A DNA stretch of 64,000 nt, from assembly GCA_017654935.2 (NCBI GenBank), contig CM065699.1, positions 22,171,751 through 22,235,750 of the forward strand. Reading direction: 5' to 3'. A program made the position numbers and the translations under genes. Of this stretch, positions 20,792 through 31,596 are shown one piece after another (within the stretch, counting starts at the first letter, position 1; every line of letters begins with the position of its first letter). The DNA is from Phymorhynchus buccinoides (lineage: Eukaryota; Mollusca; Gastropoda; Neogastropoda; Raphitomidae). The notes beneath the pieces were generated by a model. It was not told the origin of the DNA. It worked only from the letters and a program-made list of their open reading frames with translations, and did no database searches.

Positions 20792-22326
20792 GTACACACA
20801 CACACACACACAGTTTACTGTTCAAAACTCAGGCACATACAAATACACACATACACACCAGGACCGGATCCAGGGGCGTGGGGTGGATTTACCTGGGTTA
20901 CGTACCCCCACCCACCCTTCTGCTAAAAAAAAATTTAAAAAAAGAGAGAGGGAGAGAGATCGAGAAAGAAGTCATTATTACTGTTGTATTGTTCTTAAGT
21001 GCAACTTAAAAGGTATTTTGCACTTTATTTTCTTTAAAAAAAAAACTTCAGCTTCAGGGGGCTTTGCCCCTGGACCCCACTGGGAGCCTATGCTGGCCCC
21101 CACCTTTACTTGTAACCCCCCCCCCCCCCCCCCCCCCCTAATGTATCCCAGGTCTGGCCCTGCATATATAGACACACACACACATATGTGTGCATGAGTT
21201 TACTATGTGTTTTCTGTATAAAATTCAGGCACACACACACACACATACGTGTGCATGAGTTTACTATGTGTTTTCTGTCTAAAATTCAGGCACACACACA
21301 TACACATACGCGCGAGCAAGAGATTACTGTCTAAAATTCAGACACAGACATAAGGCACAAACAGACACACAGACACACTCACACACAAAAATGGTGGGTC
21401 TGATTATCATCTTTACTCATGTTTGTGGTTTGGTCTGGTCAGTTATATAGTGATTGTGTGTGTGCGCACACACACGCATGGACACATGTACTGATGTAGA
21501 TTACAACGCATGCAAGTACAAGCGCTTACAATCATACATTAAAATATGAACATTCCTATAAATTGTATAATGTATACTTTCTACCTGAAGGAAATTCTTT
21601 ATCGACATAGTCAATGATAATCTGGGATTCCTTGATGATTTTGTCGCCGTCCTGAAAAGTGGGAACCACTCTGGAAGGGTTCAAGACATACGGTATATAC
21701 ATTAAGATATGAACATCCTATAATGTATACTTTCTACCTGAAGGAAATTCTTTATCGACATAGTCAATGATAATCTGGGATTCCTTGATGATTTTGTCGC
21801 TGTCCTGAAGAGTGGGAACCACTCTGGAAGGGTTCAAGACATACGGTATATACATTAAGATATGAACATCCTATAATGTATACTTTCTACCTGAAGGAAA
21901 TTCTTTATCGACATAGTCAATGATAATCTGGGATTCCTTGATGATTTTGTCGCTCATCATCCTATAATGTATACTTTCTACCTGAAGGAAATTCTTTATC
22001 GACATAGTCAATGATAATCTGGGATTCCTTGATGATTTTGTCGCTGTCCTGAAGAGTGGGAACCACTCTGGAAGGGTTCAAGACATACGGTATATACATT
22101 AAGATATGAACATCCTATAATGTATACTTTCTACCTGAAGGAAATTCTTTATCGACATAGTCAATGATAATCTGGGATTCCTTGATGATTTTGTCGCCAT
22201 CCTGAAGAGTGGGAACCATTCCGGAAGGGTTGATACGCATGTACCACGGCTGAATCTGATCGCCGTGGTCAAGTTGATGATGACTGGCTCAAATTTCACT
22301 CCCTTTTCCTTCAATGCAACAATCGC
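16131..22326 (-). CDS. GDAP1: GDAP1-type protein, copy B; frameshifted in exon 2, possible pseudogene
   Basis: Minus-strand exons 22326-22135, 20563-20393, 18745-18539 and 16447-16131 parallel copy A, with GT-AG introns at the same codon positions and lengths 192, 171, 207 and 317 (copy A: 193, 171, 207, 317). The protein ends in the same tail anchor and AQRK. The missing base in exon 2 falls near NLTT, where the frame must shift to continue as GDQIQPWYMRINPSGMVPTL. No first exon was recognised between 22327 and the next gene at 25908. Copy B is therefore either a pseudogene, carries a sequencing error at one base, or uses an unrecognised 5' exon. The two genes are tail-to-tail, an inverted duplication. 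The last exon is much more like copy A (13 differences in 105 residues) than exon 4 (24 in 69). Confidence 0.85.
17304..17552. mobile_element. MITE with CTCTTCTAGC ends, copy 2
   Basis: TTAACTCTTCTAGCACCATG ... GCGCTAGAAAAGTTAA, with the same interior blocks as 10456-10693 and a small (CA)n expansion near the right end. TTAA on both sides suggests a TTAA-inserting element. Confidence 0.7.
17625..18010 (+). mobile_element. tRNA-derived SINE, copy 1
   Basis: The head contains a degenerate A box (GAGTGGCACAGAGGTAACGC) and B box (GAGTTTAAACTTGGG). It is followed by a body with GGCCTTACGGTCTGAAC and GTGGCAACGAAAAAGTTGTC, a CTCTGGCTGCGAC...GGTGGGAGCAACC module and the terminal GACGCCTCTGTGACTAAGTA tail. 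It parallels the better-preserved copy at 41226-41612. Confidence 0.8.
18022..18425 (+). repeat. 23-base minisatellite (about 17 units)
   Basis: Unit CTAGATCTGACCTGATGGAGTCA, highly uniform, starting directly after the SINE. The last unit runs into an inverted copy (GGAGTCACTCCATCAGGTCA), making a short hairpin. The array sits in intron 4 of copy B, about 115 bases beyond the exon 4 donor. Confidence 0.92.
18539..18745 (-). CDS. GDAP1: GDAP1 copy B, exon 4
   Basis: 207 bases from CATCATACAG to the donor GCAG|GTGGGG. Encodes EIMATSQIMAKKAEQLADEH, PDLREAYMGR and RENVVKALDDLETILDQVE. About two thirds of residues match copy A. Confidence 0.88.
18857..18887. repeat. Poly-G tract of about 31 G
   Basis: Uninterrupted G run in intron 3 of copy B, able to form G-quadruplexes on the plus strand. 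Confidence 0.9.
18941..19093. mobile_element. TA-flanked MITE with CCATATTTTTCTGAC ends
   Basis: TA flanks CCATATTTTTCTGACTATAA on the left and TTGTCAGAAAAATATGG on the right; the interior has ATTATAAAGCGCA and ATTATAAGGCGCA. No coding capacity. Confidence 0.65.
19370..19455. repeat. Dispersed repeat, also at 56565-56645
   Basis: Shares GGGTGTAGCTGC-AATTGGG, TTCGGAATGAGCGGC and GATGGGACAG with 56565-56645. Family not recognised. Confidence 0.5.
20105..20235 (+). repeat. Dispersed repeat F, copy 1
   Basis: GCACTGCCTCCGGGCATTGC, then ATCGTTCCCA...GTCTGTTCCAGACCAGAGGACG. Related copies at 24010-24125 (reverse) and 39360-39475. Three copies within 20 kb point to a mobile family that was not identified. 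Confidence 0.5.
20393..20563 (-). CDS. GDAP1: GDAP1 copy B, exon 3
   Basis: 171 bases from GAATTTCAG|AC to the donor ACTG|GTGAGT. Encodes DSKLVPDASTEIGKEVSKW and CYPELSVSG; the C-terminal end (RRTRT) differs from copy A. Confidence 0.87.
20600..21345 (-). repeat. Copies of the GDAP1-B exon 3 acceptor embedded in CA repeats
   Basis: Seven degenerate copies of the exon 3 edge (minus strand TGAATTTCAGACAGTAAACT) lie near 20609, 20672, 20727, 20813, 21197, 21257 and 21325. Examples on the plus strand are GTTTACTATATAAAATGCAG and ATTACTGTCTAAAATTCAGA. They are separated by (CA)n-rich spacers. Two neighbouring copies share an extra insert ATGTGTTTTC. Some keep the AG of the splice site, others have lost it. 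Confidence 0.72.
20861..21160. other. Repeat-derived block with poly-C tract
   Basis: Begins CAGGACCGGATCCAGGGGCG and ends with a C run near 21116-21138 and CCAGGTCTGGCCCTGC, which is roughly the complement of the start, so it is probably another inverted-repeat element. Interior GA and poly-A runs. Confidence 0.45.
21585..22067 (-). repeat. Four tandem copies of the 3' half of GDAP1-B exon 2 with donor
   Basis: Copies 21585-21670, 21738-21823, 21891-21953 (truncated) and 21982-22067 reproduce the last 86 exon bases (DGDKIIKES, IIIDYVDKEFPS) with the donor TTCAG|GTAGAA. They are joined by a repeated spacer containing TATACTTTCTACC and CATTAAGATATGAACATCCT. At the upstream edge of each complete copy the exon sequence CCTTCCGGAATGG has become CCTTCCAGAGTGG, which creates an AG that could act as a 3' splice site. 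An 86-base exon would change the frame. Confidence 0.85.
22135..22326 (-). CDS. GDAP1: GDAP1 copy B, exon 2 (1-base deletion)
   Basis: 192 bases from CAACAG|GC to TTCAG|GTAGAA. Starts AIVALKEKGVKFEPVIINLTT; after that the open frame is lost, and the alternative frame gives GDQIQPWYMRINPSGMVPTL and KESQIIIDYVDKEFPS. Copy A has 193 bases here, so one base is missing between codons for NLTT and GDQ (near 22265). Confidence 0.82.
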
Positions 22327-22329
22327 CTG

Positions 22330-23690
22330 TTGTAGAACACACAAAGAACATGCATCAACACACAGGAAACACACATACTGCTAGTCCCACACGCCATTTT
22401 TTGAACGTGTGTGCAACGCAAATGATGTATCTGCATCTGCATCCATAGTGAGATAGGGCCACATCGTGCATATTCATCCATAGTGAGCACACCCTAATTT
22501 GTAATTGTATTTATACTCTGGATGAGTTTGCTTGTCACATGTATACATGTGTATGTGTGCGCGCATGCATTTATGTTGGTTTGACAGACATAAGCAGAGA
22601 GAGAGATATATTTTGTGGGAATAGCAGTATGTGGGACCCGTTGTATCATGGATGTAAAATTAGTGTGCGACTAGCGGTATGTGCTAACAAAAGTATGCTT
22701 TCAACACACACACACACAAATGCGCACACACCCCCCCTCCCCCCACACACAAAAGCATACATGTACACACACACACACACATGCACACGCACACACACTC
22801 ACATATATACACACATACATTCACTCAGTCTGTCAGAGAGAATAAACAATGCTTTTCTGTTTTTGCATCTTCTCCCATCAAAGGGAGACTACTCGTTTGC
22901 AAAGTGCTCAGTCTGATATTTTTCTGTAAATGGACTATCTCCCATTAAACAGTGTGATGAATGTAGACGCGAGTGACACACCACTGTCCCTTTCTTCTCC
23001 TAATTAAGAATCTGTTTTAGCTGTCAATACAAACGTAAGCTTTGTCTCATATCATTTTTATATTCTTGTAGTTAGTTGTAACTGGACTGGCATAGCAATG
23101 ACAGTAAGCAAGTTCATGTTGCTCATTGTTGCTGCCAAGGTCATTTCTTAGTATGGAACACTTTGTCTAGTGCTAGGCCCTCCTAAGAGTCTGAAACAAA
23201 ACCACCCACATTTAATTAGAAAAGCTTGTAGTAAATTATTATATTACCATTTGTGAACAATAAGACGGTGGGAAGTAGAACAATCGCACTTTTCGGTCCG
23301 CCATTTTTGCATCGAAAAATGGTTCTAGAATGGTGGCAACACTCACTCACAACAGTAACCACGCTCGTTAGAGGCCTACTTATTGGTCAGTCAGTTATGC
23401 ACTTGTCTGGTCGAGGGTCAATTCGTTTGACCTCGAACTCTCCCATTACTAATAGGTTAGTGGAAGAGTCCATTACACTGTCTTTGACCTAATTTTAATG
23501 GACTAGTCTGGGTGTTTTTGTATTTGGCACGCGCTCTCGCGCGCACCATTCAATGAATACACTTTCAAATGAAACTTAGGGTTTTACGTCCATACACTTT
23601 CATGCTTCACTCTGCATTTTATACCTACTAATCTGATTAGTAATCATTTGGCAGAGTTTTGTTCTGTTTCTACTTGTTGATGAATAATTG
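22330..23690. other. No gene recognised upstream of GDAP1 copy B
   Basis: CA-rich microsatellites at 22700-22815; otherwise unique-looking AT-rich DNA. I looked on the minus strand for a GDAP1 first exon (expected to end in a Ser-Gln-Lys type segment before a donor) and did not find one. Confidence 0.45.
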
Positions 23691-23765
23691 ATTGTAAAGC
23701 GTTTTGGACTCATTTGAGGTAACGCGCTATATAAATGTACTAGTTATTATTATTATTTTATTTGT
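23690..23765 (+). mobile_element. LINE/SINE 3'-tail fragment
   Basis: TTGTAAAGCGTTTTGGACTC, then GCGCTATATAAATGTAC and (ATT)n, the same tail as at 4697 (reverse) and 61500 (reverse). Confidence 0.6.
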
Positions 23766-24009
23766 TTTTGACAGCGCTAAATTTATTCTATATCTCCAGA
23801 TCTAGTATAGTCTAGTTTCACTTTTAGGCTTTAGATCTAGTGGCAAGTTTTAGCCAGACCACGGATGACCTACATAAGTTCGTGACCTAGACTAAGCTTA
23901 CATCAAAGTGCTTACACGCGCACGCGTGAGAGAGAGAGAGAGAGAGAGTGGTTGACGCAACACCCATTCCTTTGAGATTGTAGTGAAGCACTGAATGGAA
24001 ATCTGTTTA

Positions 24010-24125
24010 ACGTCCTCTGGTCTGGAACAGACACATCATAGTAATGGGACATGAGTACGATATAAAGATGGTGGGAACGATCCTGAAGGCAATGCCCTGA
24101 GGCAGTGCAACACCAGAAAGTCCCG
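24010..24125 (-). repeat. Dispersed repeat F, copy 2
   Basis: The reverse complement shares GCACTGCCTC, GGGCATTGCCTTCAGGATCG and GTCTGTTCCAGACCAGAGGACG with 20105-20235. Confidence 0.5.
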
Positions 24126-24299
24126 ATTTTTGTATATCAATATACCATTACCAACGCCCACAAATGCGCCCGCACACGCGCGCACACACACACACGTCAC
24201 AAGTTTCATTATTACGTCGGTGACAAGTCATAGTCCTGCTAGTCCGGCCACTGATGACGCACCGGTTTTTAAAAAAATATTATTAATAATTACTAGCGC

Positions 24300-25395
24300 A
24301 ACTTCGAGTACCGGTAACGCCTAGTAGCGGTAACGCCTAGTAACGGTAACGTCAAGTACTGGTAACGCTGAGTACAGCAAATTTGAAGCGATTTGGTTAA
24401 GAAATGGCGGAGTTATAAGGCCCCGTTTCCCGTTGGCGCTGCTGTGAGAATGACGCACTCTCCCTAGTAACGGTAACGCCTAGTAATGGTAACGCCAAGT
24501 ACACATTCTGAGTACAGCAAATTTGAAGCGATTCGGTTAAGAAAAGGTGGCCTTATAAGTCCCCGTTTCCCGTTGGCGCTGCTCTGAGAGTGATGCGCTT
24601 CTCCCTAGTAACGGTAATGCCAAGTACTGGTAACGCTGAGTACAGCAAATTTGAAGTGATTCGGTTAAGAAACGGCGGAGTTATAAGGTCCCATTTCCTG
24701 TTGGCGCTGCTCTGAGAGTGACGCGCTCTCCCGATTCTCTTCACATTTGCTGCCAGGCTTCGCCCCTGCCACAGCATTTCCCGTTGGCGCTGCTCTGAGA
24801 GTGATGCGCTCTCCCTAGTAACGGTAACGCCTTGTTAACGGTAACGCCAAGTACTGGTAACGCTGAGTACAGCAAATTTGAAGCGATTCGGTTCAGAAAC
24901 GGCGGAGTTATAAGGCCCCGTTTCCCGTTGGCGCTGCTCTGAGAGTGACGCGCTCTCCCGATTCTCTTCACATTTGCTGCCAGGCTTCGCCCCTGCCACA
25001 GCAAGCATAACAGCAAATTTGAAGCGATTCGGTTAAGAAACGGCGGAGTTATTTGTGAAAAGGTGAAGCGGCGTATATCGCGCGCGTGTCTGCATCGATT
25101 CGCTTCCGGTTTGGCACATCGATAGTCACTGACCCCGGTCATCTACCTGCCATATTCGAAGGCAATCGGTCCAGAAATACCGGAGATACGGGCGCCGAGA
25201 GGCCAGCAGATACGCGTTTCTCGCATTTGCCAAACCGCGCAAATGACACGGTCGCCTCGGTTGCCGTTGCCATCGCCCCGTTAGGGCTGACAGCAAATTT
25301 GAAGCGATTCGGTCGAAAAACGGCGGAGTTATAAGGCCCGTTTTGTGTTTCAGACAGACAGACACACACACACACGGACACTTGGCTTTTTACTA
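24300..25395. repeat. Degenerate tandem repeat of about 120-180 bases
   Basis: Five or six units carry CAGCAAATTTGAAGCGATTC, GGTTAAGAAACGGCGGAGTT, ATAAGGCCCCGTTTCCCG and TTGGCGCTGCTCTGAGAGTG, separated by TAGTAACGGTAACGCC motifs. The last unit ends with CAGACAGACAGACACACACA and CACTTGGCTTTTTACTATAT, which looks like the terminus of a mobile element. No protein family was recognised in any frame. Confidence 0.7.
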
Positions 25396-25489
25396 TATGA
25401 TAAGCATACAGGATGGGCTTGTGTGAGTGTGTATTGTATCTAGACTATGTGTTTGCGCGCGCGTGCGATTATTTGGGTTTGTCGAGTCA

Positions 25490-25512
25490 AACAGAGAGAG
25501 AGAGAGAGAGAC

Positions 25513-25547
<35 letters not shown>

Positions 25548-25548
25548 T
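25490..25548. repeat. GA microsatellite
   Basis: (GA)n interrupted by CTAGA. Confidence 0.9.
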
Positions 25549-25738
25549 AGATACATTTTGTGGGAATATCAGTATTACTATGTCGGACTTGTAAAATTAC
25601 AGTGTGTGACCAGCGGTAGATCTATGTCATTGAGGGAACAATGGTATTTCTTCCATTAGACATTCATATCCATATTCATCATGTTGCTGTGTTCACCACC
25701 ATCACCATCACAGCACGTCGAAAGCTCGATAAAACTTT

Positions 25739-25746
25739 TGACGTCA
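25739..25746. promoter_or_regulatory. CRE-like palindrome TGACGTCA
   Basis: A perfect cyclic-AMP response element palindrome about 160 bases upstream of the proposed start codon at 25908. It may be a promoter element of the DUF4476-like gene, but an 8-base match can be chance. Confidence 0.25.
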
Positions 25747-25907
25747 TATTTTCCAGAGTTTGGCGTGATGTTAGCAGGACCTACGTCAAAGACGTTGCTG
25801 GGTAGCCTAGAGCAGCAGATCAGGTATTAGGCAGGCTTGCAGGGAGCTAGGTCCAGGCGTCCGAGGCTTTTCCAGAATTTCTTGGAGTTGGGTTCTGCAC
25901 CTTCACG

Positions 25908-25963
25908 ATGGCCAGAGATGCGCAGCGGGATGATGTCTTCCAAGTGCTTCTTGCCAGAATACG

Positions 25964-25967
<4 letters not shown>
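25908..25967 (+). CDS. DUF4476-like gene, exon 1
   Basis: ATG at 25908 in a good context (A at -3, G at +4); encodes MARDAQRDDVFQVLLARIRQ and ends CAG|GTCTCT. The donor is weak after +2 and runs directly into a (CT)n repeat of about 150 bases. The join to exon 2 keeps phase 0 and gives a plausible helix. An upstream start cannot be excluded. Confidence 0.6.
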
Positions 25968-26022
<55 letters not shown>

Positions 26023-26046
26023 ACACACACTCTCTCTCTCTCTCTC

Positions 26047-26122
<76 letters not shown>

Positions 26123-26267
26123 ATGGAGTGTGTGTGTAGTAGTAGTAGTAGTAGTAGGGACAGGCTCTTAAGCCTAGGCCTCGCGGCCTATATAACGTCC
26201 CCTCTTTGGCAATGACGTTGCAAACATTATTTTGAGTCTGAGCAAGTTTGAAGGACAATCTGTCAAA

Positions 26268-26314
<47 letters not shown>

Positions 26315-29300
26315 TGTGTGTGTTTGTGTGTGAAGGGAAGATTATATGAATCTGGCTGCCACTTTCTTTGGCTGTGTAGGCCTATAATTATAGTCTATAT
26401 AAACATGATAGATTTAAGGCTTTTCAGATTTAACTAAGTGCCTCACCCGATTGTAAGAAGACAAAACTGTAGGCCCTACTAGTCTTTCACAAAAGAACAG
26501 TGTGTGTGCGTGTGAAGTCAAGTCAAGTCAAATCAAAATATTTAATGAGGATAAAAGAATAAGATTGAGCAGCATTTTTGCACCTTGTCCTCGTGTGTAT
26601 CTGTTTTGTGTGTGTGCGTGCGTGCGTGTTTGTGTGTGCGTGTGTGCGTGCGTGTGTGCGTGCACGTGCGTTTGGTTTTGGGTGGTCGTCGTCCAGGAGA
26701 CGGACTCGCACAAGGAGAAGCTGCAGCTCTTATACTCATCGAAAGGCCACTTCAACGCCACCCAGGTAAGTGACTGGGCTTGGGGAGCTGGACGACCCCG
26801 ACCCCTCCACGAGTCTGTCCCCGTGGGGATACCGGGGGTGTCTTTCGTTCCCCCACCCCGTGGACTGGGCTTGGATACCGGGGTGGTGTCTTTCGTGGAC
26901 GACCCCGACCCCCCACGACCTTGATAGTCTTTCGTTCCTCTAATCTGCCACTCTCTAATCTGCCACTCTCTTTGAGTCTGCCTTTTTCCTTTGCTTTCTA
27001 TCATCTACTGTCTTTCTGACTTAATGGCCCAACTTCCAAATAATGTTTTCCTTTGAGCTCCTTCGAAATCGGAACTTGGAGTCGGCTGTACGCAGCGGGG
27101 AGACCAGTGAAAACTGAAAACCGGACACATGCGTCCCTTACCCATTATGGCCATATGACCTGGGAACGCAGAAGAAGTGACTGGGCTGTCTTGTACTTTA
27201 GTCACACCCCCTCCCCCCCCCCCCCCCCCCCAATCGAATTTTCTCGTTGAAAACTTGGAAGCATACTTTTGCTACCCCGCCATACCAATATTCCCACACA
27301 CCATTGGTACCACATACCATTAGACCAACACACCGATATTACCTATACCACAAGATTTGGGACTAAATGTATGTGGGAATAAAGGTATGTGGTACCTGTT
27401 GTATTTTTCAATTAAAATTTATATCAATTTTTGTGGGAGTAGCGGTATGTGGGACTAGTCTAGTTGTACCAATAGTCCCAAATACCTATTCTTTTTTATT
27501 TATTTTTTTCGATTAAAAAAAAAATTGATTCCCTTTAGTCACCCTCCCTCTTCCTAACCCCCCCCCCCCCCCCCCCCCCCCCACTCACATACACTCAAAT
27601 TCCTTCCACACACTCAGACTCAAACTCTTTATCTCATACACGCACACATACATGCATGTGTGTTCGCACGCATGTATGCAACCCCACCACCCCAGCCCCG
27701 GGCACACACAATACAAGTTATAGTAGATCCAGAGAGATAGAGGAGAGAGCGAGATGGTCGGGGGTGGGTGTGGGTGGGGGTCACATCACATAGCTTACAA
27801 TAGTTGTGCAAAACCTGATTAGATATGCTCAGTAATTTTGTTGTCGAAATAGTGTGCGCTTGCATGTGCGCGCATACGTGCGTATGTGTGTGTGTGTGTG
27901 TGTGTGTGCAGGCGCGTGCGTACATGTATTTGGTATTTGGTATATTCTAGTCACAGAGACATCTCTGTGAAATTCGGGCTGCTCTCTCCCGGAGAACGCG
28001 TCGCCGCAAGTGCAGCGCCTACCCAATTTTTTATTTAAAAAAATGTATATGGGGGGGGGGGGGGGGGGGGCACAAGGTGAGGAGGGTGTGTGGGCACACT
28101 TGGAAAACCTAGCTATCAATTTGTCCATAACAGGCAGCGGGATTTCTCCCTGCTCTTACCGACTTTCAACTGCCGTGGGATTTTTACGTGCGTAAAGCGC
28201 ACGGGTCAGACTAGCTTAATTCATGGACACTACACATTGAGCCTAAATATAGAATCCGTGCTTAATTTAAGTCCCCATCCGAAGGACTCGACGTTCAGTT
28301 CGATTTTCCACGGATTCTATATTTAGGTGTAGTGTCCATGGATTTTCCTGTCGAACTAGTAGGAAGAAAGGATGAGGCCGGGATTCGGACCCGTGTCACT
28401 CACGTGAAGTTGCAGTCACGCATTACATTTGGCAGGCGAACGTCTTAACCACTCTGCCACCTTTGTCTCTATATGTATCATTGTGTATTATGTGCTGTCC
28501 TCCAGGCTTCGTTGATAATATATGCAGTCACGCATTACATTTGGCAGGCGAACGTCTTAACCACTCTGCCACCTTTGTCTCTCTATATGTATCATTGTGT
28601 ATAATTATGTGCTGTCCTCCAGGCTTCGTTGATAATATATGCAGTCACGCATTACATTTGGCAGGCGAACGTCTTAACCACTCTGCCACCTTTTCTCTCT
28701 ATATGTATCATTGTGTATAATTATGTGCTGTCCTCCAGACTTCGTTGATAATAATTTTTTATATGCAGTCACGCATTACATTTGGCAGGCGGACGTCTTA
28801 ACCACTCTGCCACCTTTGTCTCTCTCTATGTATCATTGTGTATATGTGCTGTCCTCCAGGCTTCGTTGACAATATATGCAGTCACGCATTACATTTGGCA
28901 GGCGAACGTCTTAACCACTCTGCCACCTTTGTCTCTCTATATGTATCATTGTGTATTATGTGCTGTCCTCCAGGCTTCGTTGATAATATATGCAGTCACG
29001 CATTACATTTGGCAGGCGAACGTCTTAACCACTCTGCCACCTTTGTCTCTCTCTCTCTGTATCATTGTGTATATGTGCTGTCCTCCAGGCTTCGTCAGTT
29101 GATAATATATGCAGTCACGCATTACATTTGGCAGGCGAACGTCTTAACCACTCTGCCACCTTTGTCTCTCTCTCTCTGTATCATTGTGTATATGTGCTGT
29201 CCTCCAGGCTTCGTCAGTTGATAATATATGCAGTCACGCATTACATTTGGCAGGCGAACGTCTTAACCACTCTGCCACCTTTGTCTCTCTCTCTGTATCA

Positions 29301-29728
29301 TTGTGTATGTGTGCTGTCCTCCAGGCTTCGTTGATAATATATGCAGTCACGCATTACATTTGGCAGGCGAACGTCTTAACCACTCTGCCACCTTTGTCTC
29401 TCTTCTGTATCATTGTGTATGTGTGCTGTCCTCCAGGCTTCGTTGATAATATATGCAGTCACGCATTACATTTGGCAGGCGAACGTCTTAACCACTCTGC
29501 CACCTTTGTCTCTCTCTCTGTATCATTGTGTATGTGTGCTGTCCTCCAGGCTTCGTTGATAATATATGCAGTCACGCATTACATTTGGCAGGCGGACGTC
29601 TTAACCACTCTGCCACCTTTGTCTCTCTCTCTGTATCATTGTGTATATGTGCTGTCCTCCAGGCTTCGTTGATAATATATGCAGTCACGCATTACATTTG
29701 GCAGGCGGACGTCTTAACCACTCTGCCA

Positions 29729-29763
<35 letters not shown>

Positions 29764-31430
29764 CATTGTGTATATGTGCTGTCCTCCAGGCTTCGTTGAT
29801 AATGAATGCCCTGAGCAGACCAGAAGATAAGATCAGGGCCATGCGAATGCTGGAGTTGGTAAGAATCATTATCATCATCATCATCGTCGTCGTCATCGTC
29901 ATCATCATCTTCCTCCTCCTCCTCCTCCCCCACCTCATAATCATATATCATCATCATCATCATCATCATCAATTGTTGTCAACATCATCATCATCATCGT
30001 TAACATTGTTATCATCATCATCATCATCGTTGTCAACTTCATCATCGTCATCATCATGATCATCATCATTGTTGTCAATCTCATCATCATCATTGTTGTC
30101 TACTTCATCATCGTTATCATCATCATCATTGTTGTCTCATCATTCATCATCGTTATCATCATCATCATTGTTGTCAATCTCATCATCATCATCATCGTTG
30201 TCAATCTCATCGTCATCATCATCATCGTTTTCAATCTCATCATCATCATCATCATCGTTGTCAATCTCATCGTCATCATCATCATCGTTGTCAATCTCAT
30301 CATCATCATCTGTGTCGTTTCATTGTCTTCGTTGTCCTCATCTCGTCACTACCCTGGCCCCTCCTTATTCACTCGTTTATTTAGTCAAACACTTATTTTT
30401 TTTCGACGATCGCTCAGACAGTTTCCGGTCAGTTATATATGAGCACAGATGTGCGTCATGCTGCTGTTATGCGCCTAACTAAGAAATAGTTAGGCCCAGC
30501 ATAATTATCCGTCTTCGGCTGGTAAAAGACCTTTGTGGTCATGGGTTTTATTGTCACAGATGAGGCTACATTCAACCCTCTGCATAAAGTTGGTTGTTAT
30601 GTTAATGATTAAAACTTTTCAGGTCTCAGATTTTATGATATATCATGTACACAAATACTAGATTTCTGTCACTATTTAAAGTCAATAACACTACATTGCT
30701 GTTCTACAGGCTTAGTTCAATTGTGTCAGACTTGAAACAGTGTATTGACCAGTGTACAAAACCGTGTGCAATCAAAGTAAAATGAGTTGTGTTGGACCGG
30801 CATGACTAATACGCGTGATATGACCTGATATAACATGGTATGACAAGTACCGTCTGACTTAATGTATCAAAAGGTGCAGCAGAATCTTCAACGTGCTAAA
30901 GCTGGCTGCCTAACGTGAAGAAGAAGAAATAGAAGAAGAAGAAAAATAATGACCTGTTGAGTTGTAGTCAATTTCTTTGATAATCAGGACAATTAAAGTA
31001 TTTTGTCTCTGTCCATTTTCTTTCCCTTTGTGCGCGCACTTAACGTCTTGGGATTACGTCTATGTCCATCATATGTGTGATAGTGTGCTCACATAATATA
31101 ACGTATTTCCCTTGATTTATGTTATCGTATGCTTTCGTATGTCATTTGTTAATTGTAGAAACATATACACCACAAGCCTTCTATACACTAGGTCAAGAAA
31201 AAGCCCAGACACCTCATCACCCTCGTCGAACATTAAATTAATCATAAAAACTGTTCAGATATAGAAAATCAAAGAACATATACTGTGTATATAGGTCAAC
31301 CAATTTCCGAAATAAAAAATTTTGAACGGAAAAAAATAGGGACAATTAAAAAAAGAGATTGATGATTATGATATGCATTACTTCATTAGAATAGACATCC
31401 AGGGTCATATCAAATTATATCATGTCATAT

Positions 31431-31507
<77 letters not shown>

Positions 31508-31553
31508 GCGCACGCGCGCGCGCGCGCACACACACACGCACACGCACACGCAC

Positions 31554-31596
<43 letters not shown>

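Noticed and set aside
23253..23492. Possible upstream exon of GDAP1 copy B or a separate gene
   Set aside because: Neither strand gave the expected GDAP1 N-terminal pattern or paired splice sites.
28464..29790. CRISPR-like array
   Set aside because: Units of 110-120 bases with the spacer-like parts also repeated; the sequence is a SINE head plus splice acceptor in a eukaryotic intron.
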